A stretch of DNA of 33,735 bases, from contig JAFAZK010000205.1 of the NCBI GenBank assembly GCA_019239825.1, positions 1 to 33,735 on the forward strand. Direction: 5' to 3'. This DNA is from Verrucomicrobiota bacterium (GTDB lineage: Bacteria > Verrucomicrobiota > Verrucomicrobiia > Chthoniobacterales > JAFAMB01). A model generated the notes under the pieces. It saw only the letters and a list, made by a program, of their open reading frames with translations, had not been told where the DNA came from and did not search any database. Below, piece after piece: positions 23,039 to 30,868 of the stretch. The number at the start of each line of letters is the position of its first letter. The stretch's first letter is position 1. Made by a program: the position numbers and the translations under genes.

Positions 23039-24712
23039 CTAAATAACGTCGGAGATCTTCGACGCTTTTGGTCCGGATCGAACTGGCACTACCTTCACCA
23101 CGTTCTCGGAATCGTAATCAATTAGTTTTAACCAGTCTTCCACAATATCGGTCGGTGGGAAGATATCGTTCTCCGCATACTCAGTGTTTAGCGAGAGTAA
23201 CAAATCCGATTCACTGATCCCCTCTTCTTGCATCGTGTTGATGGCCCGCTTGATAGCGAGCTCCTTCGCTCGCTCTACCACCGACGCGATGATAGCGCCG
23301 CTAACCAGATCTCCTCGGTAGAGCGTCTCGCGCTTTCCACTTCTCAATGTGATTTCCAAAAACCTATTTTCCTCTTTTCTGGCAAACTGAGTATCGACCA
23401 CTTTGGTCACCAGATGATCGACCACCTCTTCGATCCCACCCTTCTGTTCAACCAATTCCGGGTCGTACGGTAAATCTTTAGTCAGGTAGATCTTGTAGAT
23501 GTCGTAAGCAGAAGCTCGGTCTGGCCGGTTGACCTTTATTTTCCGGTCGATTCGACCAGGACGCAGGATCGCCGGGTCGATCAAATCCGCTCGGTTCGAT
23601 GCCAGGATAATCACCACTTCATTTAAAGACTCGATTCCGTCCATTTCGGTGCAGAACATCGGCACCAAGGTGGAGAGAATACTTGAATACCGCCCCGCTC
23701 GACGTGTGCCCAGAATACTCTCGGCTTCGTCGATGAAGATGAACGGCATAAAGCCCTCTTTCCGTTTCTCTCGCGCGGTGTTGAAGATCTCGCGAACCTG
23801 ACGTTCCGATTCTCCTACCCACATGTTTAGAATCTCGGGCCCTTTGATGTGCATGAAGAACTGCTGCATCTCTTCGCCCGTCTTTTCCTTGAGCTGCTTC
23901 GTCAGGTTGTAGGCTGTCGCTTTGCCGAGCAGCGTCTTACCGCATCCAGGCGGACCATAAAGCAGAAATCCTTTCGGAGTCTGATGTTGAAATTTGGTGA
24001 AGAGCTCCGCGTGCAATAACGGGAGCTCGATCGCGTCCTTGATCGCACTGAGCGCTTCCTCTTGGCCTCCCACCATGTTCCAGGAAATCTCGGGAACTGC
24101 CTCCAAGTAGTAGTCCTGCGTCGTCGGCCGGCTTAACACTTCGATCGCGATTCTGAAATTTGAGTCCACGCGGACCTCGTCTCCAACCTTGAGATTGGCT
24201 TTCAACAGATCCTGAGACCGCTGCAGGACGATGGATTGAACGCCGTGCTCTTGACCAACCCGCAAGCGATCGCTGCTAAGAATCTCCGTGACCTTGGTGA
24301 CGGGCCCCGCGAGATCGTATCCCAGGTCTCCTACGATTACGTAGGCTTCATTCACCAATACGCGCGTCCCTTTCTTCAATTTGTTGACGTTGATCCGGGG
24401 ATCCACATTGCAATAGTAATCGGATCCACCCACAACGATTTGGGCAGTTTCTTTGTTCGGGCTACCAAGATATGTTCCGATCCGATTCGCCGGAGAAGTG
24501 ACTTTTTTGATCACTTCGTCCAGTTTTTCGATCGTTTGCCGCGCCTCTTGAATCATTTCCTCCTGTTCCGCCACGCTCGACCTTAGGCCGATAATTTCGC
24601 TGCGTGTCGGGTCACCAGGAGGGAGACTTGCTACGATTCTCTCTAAGATTTCGAGAGGAGTTGCGGGCTCGGAACTGTAACCACCGTACTCGGGTGCTCG
24701 CTCTTCGTTCAT
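23039..24712 (-). CDS. arc: proteasome-associated AAA+ ATPase (ARC/Mpa)
   Basis: 557 residues. N-terminal coiled coil (about 18-72, EEMIQEARQTIEKLDEVIKK) that in Mpa binds Pup, two OB-fold segments (about 75-195), then an AAA+ module: Walker A GPPGCGKT (253-260), pore-loop region NMWVGESER (296-304), Walker B FIFIDEAES (324-332), sensor ASNRAD (371-376) and arginine fingers in RPGRIDR (384-390). This is the hexameric unfoldase that feeds tagged proteins to a 20S proteasome. The C-terminus is KASKISDVI; the GQYL docking tail of mycobacterial Mpa, needed to open the 20S gate, is missing. Dop follows 33 bases later. The ATG at 24712 has an AAGAAG stretch upstream. Mycobacterial Mpa is about 50 residues longer. 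Confidence 0.93.
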   Translation of the reverse strand: MNEERAPEYGGYSSEPATPLEILERIVASLPPGDPTRSEIIGLRSSVAEQEEMIQEARQTIEKLDEVIKKVTSPANRIGTYLGSPNKETAQIVVGGSDYYCNVDPRINVNKLKKGTRVLVNEAYVIVGDLGYDLAGPVTKVTEILSSDRLRVGQEHGVQSIVLQRSQDLLKANLKVGDEVRVDSNFRIAIEVLSRPTTQDYYLEAVPEISWNMVGGQEEALSAIKDAIELPLLHAELFTKFQHQTPKGFLLYGPPGCGKTLLGKATAYNLTKQLKEKTGEEMQQFFMHIKGPEILNMWVGESERQVREIFNTAREKRKEGFMPFIFIDEAESILGTRRAGRYSSILSTLVPMFCTEMDGIESLNEVVIILASNRADLIDPAILRPGRIDRKIKVNRPDRASAYDIYKIYLTKDLPYDPELVEQKGGIEEVVDHLVTKVVDTQFARKEENRFLEITLRSGKRETLYRGDLVSGAIIASVVERAKELAIKRAINTMQEEGISESDLLLSLNTEYAENDIFPPTDIVEDWLKLIDYDSENVVKVVPVRSGPKASKISDVI

Positions 24713-24733
24713 TTGTACTTCTTAATCACTCCG

Positions 24734-24892
24734 CTAACCAGGACTATAACCAGGTCCGAGCCGGCTATCAATCCAGTAGTCACGGATTGCCTCGTATACT
24801 GGGCTCCAGATTTGTTCGTCGCTGGCATTCGGGTGGCCTTTGTAGCGCCAATCGTGCCACCCCCGCAGAGGAAACGTGTCGGCGTATCGGCG
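24734..24892 (-). pseudogene. 3' remnant or degraded gene upstream of arc
   Basis: A 52-codon open stretch without a start codon ends at a TAG 21 bases before arc. It reads GWHDWRYKGHPNASDEQIWS then PVYEAIRDYWIDSRLGPGYS, which has the composition of real protein (Trp/Tyr/Asp rich, helical) and not of the repeat DNA around it. It is cut off at its 5' side by an in-frame TAA at 24893 and the R1 element starting at 24902. I read it as the C-terminal end of a gene disrupted by the repeat. It was not recognised as any family; an unannotated short gene with a non-standard start cannot be excluded. Confidence 0.35.
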
Positions 24893-24901
24893 TTAGCATT
24901 C

Positions 24902-25183
24902 GGTGGGGCCAAGGTCCCGAACATCCGAGCGAATTTTGCAAGGGCCACCGCCTCTCTCGCTAAACAGAATGTGTTCTGCCACGACGGGCACAGAGCCGCG
25001 TTCCCAGAGCGCCATCCGCTGCATAAGCGTGTTAGCACAAACCGCTGCATTTTTCGGAGGCCTACCGGCCGGAACTACTCTCACTCGATCACGGCTCGGC
25101 AATCGCAACGGGGTAACACATCAGGTCTAGACAAAAGCCAGGCTCTGCGGATCTGATTTTGGACGTGCGGGAGCCTCGCCCTA
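24902..25183. repeat. R1 element, copy e
   Basis: A degenerate left arm GGTGGGGCCAAGGTCCCGAA (24902-24921) and right arm GTGCGGGAGCCTCGCCCTAA (about 25165-25184). Internally TCGATCACGGCTCGGC (25085-25100) is the right half of the family hairpin. Apparent open frames in both strands here follow the repeat and are not called. The rest of the 554-base gap 24713-25266 holds only the gene remnant. Confidence 0.6.
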
Positions 25184-25269
25184 ACCCTTTGCACGCGGAT
25201 ATGCTCACTCGTTTCCCTCGAAAACCGAAAGCCTTGCATCATGAATCATTATGTTGATATTCGTCGGTG

Positions 25270-26304
25270 ATGCTTAACACCCTCAGGGAACCCGAGAGTG
25301 AGACGATCCATTTAGGGTTCAAGGAGCTATACGTCAGAGCATTCAAATGGATGCTGCTGGCGCGAACTGTGGAAGACAAAGTGGCTGCCCTGTGGCACGC
25401 CGGGAAGATCGCTGGAGGGTGCTATTTGGGCAAAGGTCAAGAAGCGGTGAGCGTGGCAGTTGGGATAATGCTGAGGCCGGGCGACATTTTTGCTCCCTTG
25501 ATTCGAGACCAAGCCGGGCGGCTCGCCTTTGGTGAGCCCCTATTCGATATTTTGCGGACCTATCTGGGCAAGAAAACCGGCCCAATGAGAGGCCGTGATG
25601 GCAACGTACATCGGGGACGTCCAAAGGAAGGGATCTATCCCATGGTTAGCCATCTCGGGGCTACCGCATCTTTAATCACGGGCGCTCTGATGGCTCGGAG
25701 GATGCAAGGAGAGACCGGCATTGTCGGAGCCACGTCCATTGGCGACGGCGGCAGTTCGACCGGCTCTTTCCACGAAGGCTTCAATATGGCGGCAGTCGAA
25801 CGCGTGCCCTTGGTAATGACGGTCACCAACAATCATTACGCTTACTCGACCCCAAACAGTCGCCAGTTCGCTTGCCATGATCTGGTGGATCGAGCCATTG
25901 GTTACGGGGTTGAGGGTTACAGTATGGACGGTACAGACCTAAAAGAGTGCCTCGAGACTGCCAGCCACGCGGTTGAACGTGCCCGGTCAGGCTTCGGCGT
26001 CCAGATGATCGTGGCCTCGTGTGTTCGACTTTCCGGGCACGCTGAACACGATGACGGCTTTTACATGGACAAGACTCTCTTGGATAGCCCGATCGGCCGT
26101 GATTGCCTCAATGTAGCCCAAGCCCATGTGGTCGAACAGGGTTGGGCTGACGAAGTCACGGTTCAAGAGTGGAGGCAGCAGGCCAAAGCACAAGTCGAGG
26201 ACACGCTGCAAAAGGTACAGCGTGAACCAACTCCGGATCCTGCGGATGAGGATTGGCACTCGTTAGCATCCGCTCACCTAATCGATCCAGAGTACGCAGA
26301 ATGA
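25270..26304 (+). CDS. pdhA: 2-oxoacid (pyruvate) dehydrogenase E1 alpha subunit
   Basis: 344 residues from the ATG at 25270; a GTG directly before it is an alternative. The thiamine diphosphate motif begins IGDGGSSTGSFHEGFNMAAV (GDG to N about residues 158-172) and ends near VTNNHYAYSTP. RDGNVHRGRPKEGIYPMVSH and the later HAEHDDGFYM (phosphorylation-loop region) fit the E1 alpha family. With E1 beta it decarboxylates the 2-oxoacid and transfers the acyl group to lipoyl-E2. The last codons overlap the start of the next gene (ATGA), showing translational coupling. Pyruvate is the likeliest substrate; acetoin or branched-chain oxoacids are possible. No E3 gene follows. Confidence 0.85.
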   Translation: MLNTLREPESETIHLGFKELYVRAFKWMLLARTVEDKVAALWHAGKIAGGCYLGKGQEAVSVAVGIMLRPGDIFAPLIRDQAGRLAFGEPLFDILRTYLGKKTGPMRGRDGNVHRGRPKEGIYPMVSHLGATASLITGALMARRMQGETGIVGATSIGDGGSSTGSFHEGFNMAAVERVPLVMTVTNNHYAYSTPNSRQFACHDLVDRAIGYGVEGYSMDGTDLKECLETASHAVERARSGFGVQMIVASCVRLSGHAEHDDGFYMDKTLLDSPIGRDCLNVAQAHVVEQGWADEVTVQEWRQQAKAQVEDTLQKVQREPTPDPADEDWHSLASAHLIDPEYAE

Positions 26305-27269
26305 GCATCACTTATCTCGAAGCAATTCGGGAAGCTCAAGCCAGGGCACTGCGCGAAAATCCTAACGTTTACATCTACGGACAGGATATCAGTACCTACG
26401 GCGGAGCTTTCAAGGCGACCAAAAACTTGGCTAAGGAGTTTCCCGGGCGAGTCTTAGATTCGCCGATCAGCGAGGATGCTATGGTCGGCAGCGCCATCGG
26501 GGCGAGTCTCGAAGGCATGCGCCCGATTGTGGAAATGCAGTTTGCCGATTTCTCGGCCAACGGTTTCAACCAGATCGTTAATCACGCGGGCGCGTATTTC
26601 TACCGGTGCGGTATTTCCTTGCCGATCACGATCCGGCTCCCAAACGGAGGTAATCCTGGAGCCGGCCCCTTCCACAGCCAATCGCTCGAGTCATTGTATG
26701 CTCACTTCCCCGGCCTAATTGTTATGACTCCGGCGACCGTCGACGATGCCTACAATTTTCTGCTTGAGGCGATCGCCCTTGACGACCCGGTCCTCTACTG
26801 CGAACACAAATACCTCTACAACCGGGTCAAGGCAGACCGGCTCCCGGAAGAAATTTCTTTCTCCGCCGGCAGAGCGTTATGCCGCCGTTACGGAAAGGAT
26901 CTTACCTTGGTGACTTATGCTGCCACTCTTTACGATGCTTTGGCTGCGGCTAGCGAGCTCGAAAAAGAAGGAATCGATATCGAGGTTATCGATCTGAGAA
27001 CCGTCAAGCCGCTCGATACCGAGACAATTTTGCAATCGGTGGCCCGAACCGGTCATCTTCTTACCGTTAGCGAAGGCTGGCCCTGGGGAGGAATAAACGC
27101 CGAGGTGATCGCTCGTGTCGCTAGTAAAGGATTTCATTTACTCGACTCGCCGCCAGAACGGTTGAATTGCCGCGATACGCCCATCCCTTTTCATCCCGAC
27201 CTATGGTTGGCTCATAGGCCTTCTGCCGCTTCGATAGTAAAGAAGGTTCGCCAAATGTTAGACTGGTAA
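26301..27269 (+). CDS. pdhB: 2-oxoacid (pyruvate) dehydrogenase E1 beta subunit
   Basis: 322 residues. The ATG at 26301 overlaps the E1 alpha stop by four bases; a longer frame from 26253 is rejected for that reason. Typical E1 beta landmarks: MSITYLEAIREAQARALREN, DISTYGGAFKATKNL, DSPISEDAMVGSAIGASLEG (with E in the thiamine-contact position), NQIVNHAGAYFYRCG and HSQSLESLYAHFPGLIVMTP. The C-terminal transketolase domain has DIEVIDLRTVKPLD and VSEGWPWGGINAEV. It forms the alpha2beta2 E1 with the preceding gene product. The E2 gene follows after 55 bases on the same strand, so the three form an operon. Confidence 0.88.
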   Translation: MSITYLEAIREAQARALRENPNVYIYGQDISTYGGAFKATKNLAKEFPGRVLDSPISEDAMVGSAIGASLEGMRPIVEMQFADFSANGFNQIVNHAGAYFYRCGISLPITIRLPNGGNPGAGPFHSQSLESLYAHFPGLIVMTPATVDDAYNFLLEAIALDDPVLYCEHKYLYNRVKADRLPEEISFSAGRALCRRYGKDLTLVTYAATLYDALAAASELEKEGIDIEVIDLRTVKPLDTETILQSVARTGHLLTVSEGWPWGGINAEVIARVASKGFHLLDSPPERLNCRDTPIPFHPDLWLAHRPSAASIVKKVRQMLDW

Positions 27270-27324
27270 CTTTTCTGACGCCGATATCCCCACAGTCCGA
27301 CGCGCCCGTACGTTTCTAATCTAT

Positions 27325-28839
27325 ATGCCCAAAGTGCCGATCATCATGCCGCAGCTTGGTGAGTCCGTTGCCGAGGCCACCATCCTTCGTTTTAAGGCGC
27401 AGGTTGGAGAGCCCATCACCAGCGATCAGGAAATTATCGAGGTCGAAACCAATAAAGCGGTTATGGCTGTCACCACCCCGTGTGACGGGGTCATTGCGGA
27501 GTTCACGGCCGAAGTCAACCAAACTTATCCGAATGGCGCTGTCCTCGGATACATCGAGGCATCAGAAGAGGATGCCGAGCGCCTTGCGGAATCGGCAAGT
27601 CAGGCACCTGCGGAGGTGCCGGCAACTCTCCCGACCGACAAGAATATGCCGGCGAGCGTTGCGACCATGAAAGTGCCGATCATCATGCCGCAGCTTGGCG
27701 AGTCCGTTGCCGAGGCTACCATCATTCGTTTCAACGCGCAGGTTGGCGAGCCGGTAGCCAGCGATCAGGAAATTATCGAGGTCGAAACCAATAAAGCGGT
27801 TATGGGTGTCACCACCCCGTGCGGCGGGGTGATCGCGGAGTTCACGGCGGAGGTCAACCAGACTTATCCGAACGGCGCCATTCTCGGATATATTGAGGCG
27901 TCAGCAGAGGATGCCGAGCGCCTCGGGGTGTCGGCAATTCAGGCGCCCGCAGAGGTTCCAGCAACTCTGCAAACCCACAAGACGCCGCTGGCCATGCCGA
28001 CCATCACGATCCCGATGATGCCGGCGAAAAGCGGAGGCCCCTTTGTTTCGCCGCGAGTCCGCTCAAAGGCGGATCAACTCGGCTGGCAACAACAGGATCT
28101 TTCTTTGGTCCCGGGTACTGGCAAAAACGGCAGGGTGACAGCGAATGACGTAGAGAAGTATCTGGCTGACCTTGAACAACACCCGAGTCAAAAGGCAACC
28201 GGGCTGCGGTTGGCCATCGCAGACGCGATGCGTCGCAGCTGGAGCCGGCCCCTTTGCACCATCGGAGTCTCCTTTTCGCTTGAGCCGATCTTGGCGCACC
28301 GCAAACAATTTAAGATCCCTCCCGGTCCTGCGCTTTATGTCGCCAAAGCGATCGCCCTCGGTCTGGCTGAGAACCCGAAGTTAGCCGCCCGCATCGTCGG
28401 CGACCAGTTGGTGCTTCCAAAATCGATCGATATCGGCGTTGCGGTCGAGGTCGATGAGGGAGTGGTTGTTCCCGTTTTTAAAAGCCTCGATAAAGAACCG
28501 CTTTCTGAGCTGGGAGAGAAGTACCAGGACTTGGTGACGGCAGCGAGAGCTCGCCGCCTGCCTGAGGATGCTAGAGAAGGCGCCATCGCTTCCGTGACTA
28601 ATTACGGCCCGCTCGGGATCACCTGGGGTACCCCTATTCCGCAGCCGACAGAAAGCTTGATCGTCGGTCTGGGACGGGCAGAAAAACGGCCGGTGTGGGA
28701 CGAGGCGAGTTCGCAATTTAAGCCTAAACAAATGGCGGACCTAACCGTGACCTTCGACCATCGCGTTGTCGACGGTGGCGCCTCGGGCAAATTGATCAGC
28801 AGGTTGGTAGCGATTTTGGAAAGTCCGAAATCGTTGTGA
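27325..28839 (+). CDS. pdhC: dihydrolipoamide acyltransferase E2 with two tandem lipoyl domains
   Basis: 504 residues: two lipoyl domains (about 3-85 and 116-198) with the lipoate-accepting Lys at K44 and K157 in EVETNKAVM, each followed by a linker; an E3-binding peripheral domain (about 239-283, FVSPRVRSKADQLGW ... GKNGRVTANDVEKYL); and the acyltransferase domain to the end with catalytic H479 in FDHRVVDGG. The two lipoyl domains are nearly identical, with an exact 113-codon (339-base) period that includes the linker EASxEDAERL ... QAPAEVPATL, so they arose by a recent tandem duplication. E2 is the cubic or icosahedral core of the complex and would recruit a lipoamide dehydrogenase encoded elsewhere. 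Confidence 0.9.
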   Translation: MPKVPIIMPQLGESVAEATILRFKAQVGEPITSDQEIIEVETNKAVMAVTTPCDGVIAEFTAEVNQTYPNGAVLGYIEASEEDAERLAESASQAPAEVPATLPTDKNMPASVATMKVPIIMPQLGESVAEATIIRFNAQVGEPVASDQEIIEVETNKAVMGVTTPCGGVIAEFTAEVNQTYPNGAILGYIEASAEDAERLGVSAIQAPAEVPATLQTHKTPLAMPTITIPMMPAKSGGPFVSPRVRSKADQLGWQQQDLSLVPGTGKNGRVTANDVEKYLADLEQHPSQKATGLRLAIADAMRRSWSRPLCTIGVSFSLEPILAHRKQFKIPPGPALYVAKAIALGLAENPKLAARIVGDQLVLPKSIDIGVAVEVDEGVVVPVFKSLDKEPLSELGEKYQDLVTAARARRLPEDAREGAIASVTNYGPLGITWGTPIPQPTESLIVGLGRAEKRPVWDEASSQFKPKQMADLTVTFDHRVVDGGASGKLISRLVAILESPKSL

Positions 28840-28883
28840 GGACCGGGGGGTGGAGAAGTGAGACGTGATCGGTGATTGGTGAA

Positions 28884-29096
28884 TGGTAGGGCGAAGCTCC
28901 CGAAACGATTCACCGTTTTCACCAAAGGCATGCGGCAACTTCGTCTAATCAGCGGCCAAGGCCTATAAACGCCCCGAGACACAGCCACGCGATAGACCAC
29001 GGCTCGGCGCGCTTAAAGGCGTAGCAAAGCGACGCGTTTTGTTGCATACCAAGATCTTCGCTAGAGTCGGAAGCCGTTCGGGAGCCTCGCCCCACC
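28884..29096. repeat. R1 element, copy c
   Basis: Left arm GGTAGGGCGAAGCTCCCGAA (28885-28904) and right arm GTTCGGGAGCCTCGCCCCAC (about 29076-29095). The interior has CCACGGCTCGGCGCGCTTAA and, before it, a degraded CGCCCCGAGACACAGCC partner. The element is flanked by GTGATCGGTGATTGGTGAAT (left) and CACCTCTCACCGATCACCAA (right), inverted copies of a simple repeat, so the total palindrome spans about 28855-29135. This fills the gap 28840-29145. Confidence 0.75.
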
Positions 29097-29145
29097 AATC
29101 ACCTCTCACCGATCACCAATCTCCTCTCACTTCTCACTTTCAGAT

Positions 29146-29850
29146 ATGTCCCATCCCGACCACTTGGAAATCGTCCTGCGCCTTGGAGCCGCCATTCTCG
29201 CCGGCGCTCTTATCGGACTAGAGCGCCAGTGGAACAAGCATACGGCCGGTGTTCGAACGCATGCACTAGTCGCGCTGGGAGCAGCCCTTTTTGTATTGTT
29301 CGCGCCATTAGCAAGAACCCCTCAAGAAGCACCCCGGATGGCAGCTCAGGTCATTACCGGTATAGGGTTTCTCGGAGCGGGCGTCTTGATGCGGACGGGG
29401 CTCACGGTGCATGGCCTGAACACCGCCGCCACCGTTTGGTGTACGGCGGCTCTCGGTGTGTTATGCGCTGCGGCGGATTACTGGAGCGTTCTGATAGGAA
29501 CCGGCGCGGTGCTTTTGGTTAACCTTGTCTTTCGGCCGGTGAGTAGAATGCTCACTAAGTTTTCGACCAGACAACCTCCGCAGGCATTCCATTATTCGAT
29601 AAAGGTAAGCTGTGACCCAGGGCGAGAAGCCCCGATCTGTTCCTTGCTTACCCAGCTCGTTGCCACAGGCCCATTCGTGGTGCAAAGCTTGCAACAAGAC
29701 CCAGGAATGGATGCCTCCTCAATCTTGCTTACCCTGAGCGCAGCAGACTATCAATCCGTTCAGCTGGAACAGATCACGACCCGCCTGGGTCTCGAGCCTG
29801 GAGTTAGGTCTGTGTCCTGGAAGTTGGACCCAATGTCGTTAGGAGATTGA
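29146..29850 (+). CDS. mgtC: MgtC/SapB-family membrane protein
   Basis: 234 residues. The N-terminal half has four to five hydrophobic helices with the family signatures GALIGLERQWNKHTAGVRTH (Arg-Gln and Gly-Arg-Thr-His context), ITGIGFLGAGVLMR and NTAATVWCTAALGVLCAA. The C-terminal cytoplasmic part (about 140-234) resembles an ACT-like domain. MgtC proteins are inner-membrane factors tied to magnesium and phosphate stress and, in pathogens, virulence; in free-living bacteria their role is less clear. The symbol denotes family only. The ATG at 29146 lies just after an R1 copy; a perfect hairpin follows the stop. Confidence 0.85.
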   Translation: MSHPDHLEIVLRLGAAILAGALIGLERQWNKHTAGVRTHALVALGAALFVLFAPLARTPQEAPRMAAQVITGIGFLGAGVLMRTGLTVHGLNTAATVWCTAALGVLCAAADYWSVLIGTGAVLLVNLVFRPVSRMLTKFSTRQPPQAFHYSIKVSCDPGREAPICSLLTQLVATGPFVVQSLQQDPGMDASSILLTLSAADYQSVQLEQITTRLGLEPGVRSVSWKLDPMSLGD

Positions 29851-29892
29851 AACCGTAGACAGACCCTCCTAACGCCCGCAGAGCGATAGGTT

Positions 29893-29928
29893 TCTGCGCT
29901 CAGAAATCCCCAGATTTCTGAGCGCAGA
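29893..29928. terminator. perfect 16-bp hairpin after the mgtC-like gene
   Basis: TCTGCGCTCAGAAATC (29893-29908), loop CCCA, GATTTCTGAGCGCAGA (29913-29928): 16 perfect pairs. It starts 43 bases after the stop. There is no T-tract on either side, so it may act as a transcript 3'-end stabiliser or bidirectional barrier more than an intrinsic terminator. Confidence 0.5.
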
Positions 29929-30143
29929 TTGGTAGCGGCCGGGCAACAAACAGGTTACCCGGCCGCCTGCCTTGAAAGCTCCGAGGCATGGCCCCCCGCA
30001 GACGTTAACTGCCTCAAAACCTTCGTAGACAACCGTGGAAAAATTCGCCCCGATATGGCGTTGCCGTTCCCAAAGACTGTAAGACGGCAATGGGAGTGCA
30101 TCCTTGAAAGCGGCCTGGCTATAAGACTTGTAAACGCTCGCTT

Positions 30144-30269
30144 TCAATTGACTCCCCCCACTAAACGGCCAACAAGCTGGCACAACCCTCCCCAGACCCG
30201 CGGATCTGCGAGGACGTAAAACGCCCCGCAGACCAACAACATCAAGAGTCCGGTTTTGAATTCGTTCAT
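30144..30269 (-). CDS. 41-residue small membrane-associated protein
   Basis: An ATG at 30269 opens a 41-codon frame ending in TGA at 30144-30146. The product MNEFKTGLLMLLVCGAFYVL continues ADPRVWGGLCQLVGRLVGG. It has one hydrophobic N-terminal span with a likely short amphipathic C-terminal helix containing Gly-rich repeats. Sequence quality (balanced, no repeat-derived codons) argues for a real gene. Upstream AGGGACTGAGAG offers only a weak ribosome-binding site. It converges with the mgtC-like gene. Not recognised as a family. Confidence 0.5.
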   Translation of the reverse strand: MNEFKTGLLMLLVCGAFYVLADPRVWGGLCQLVGRLVGGVN

Positions 30270-30569
30270 GGAGCTACTCTCAGTCCCTTATGCAAGCGCC
30301 GTGCCAACCGAGAGATATTGTTCGTAACTATTTGATACTGAGCATTTTATATCGATAGATCCGCGGGAGAGAACTTAGTTTGTACGAGGAATCATCCCAA
30401 AATCGGGAATATGAAATCCCGTATGCGGGACCTTTGGTAGCGGCCCGATGTTTCTGGCATTCCGAGGGCTTTGCCCTAGGCTATCGTGAACCGCAGCTTC
30501 GCCGCTCAAGGTCGCGATTAGGGGGATTGAGCAGGCTCTCGGCTTTGGGCTGCGCGTAGCGATGACTCG

Positions 30570-30860
30570 ATGCCAATGGACAAAAAAACCATCACCGTCC
30601 GAAGCCAGCAATCGACCCAGACTCAGGTCTATGTCAGCCTTTTCCTGGATGATCTCCAGAGCGTCGAGATCATTGACAACCCGCAACCTCGGCTCAGTGC
30701 CATCTTTGCCAGCGGCGAAATAAAAGTTGAAGGCCTTGAGTTAACCCACCTCTTTCAAATCCGTGACCGTCTACTCGGCCTTCGGTCGGACGCGTTTGAG
30801 GGTGTCCCTACCGATAATATCCATGTCTCCGTTCGAAGCGCCGGCGGAACCGAGATTTAA
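30570..30860 (+). CDS. 96-residue hypothetical protein
   Basis: The frame runs from ATG 30570 (or 30576) to TAA 30860. The product has mixed alpha/beta character: VYVSLFLDDLQSVEIIDN, RLSAIFASGEIKVEGLELTH, LFQIRDRLLGLRSDAFEGVP and a C-terminal strand NIHVSVRSAGG. It has no signal peptide, membrane span or known motif. Nothing in its neighbours suggests a role. The upstream sequence 30270-30569 holds AT-rich and CCCGTATGCGGG-type short palindromes but no clear promoter or ribosome-binding site. Could be a genuine small protein; moderate doubt. Confidence 0.5.
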   Translation: MPMDKKTITVRSQQSTQTQVYVSLFLDDLQSVEIIDNPQPRLSAIFASGEIKVEGLELTHLFQIRDRLLGLRSDAFEGVPTDNIHVSVRSAGGTEI

Positions 30861-30868
30861 CAAGCCGG

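Noticed and set aside
24709-25050. Minus-strand frame overlapping the arc start by ATGA, looking like translational coupling
   Set aside because: It runs through R1 copy e and then a different frame from the protein-like remnant; residue composition is not convincing.
24893-25108. Minus-strand frame of 71 codons upstream of arc
   Set aside because: It lies inside R1 copy e; its last residues (DLGPTEC) translate the degenerate left arm. No family similarity is clear.
29869-30183. Minus-strand frame of 104 codons after mgtC
   Set aside because: It spans the perfect hairpin and overlaps the more gene-like 41-codon frame in another phase.
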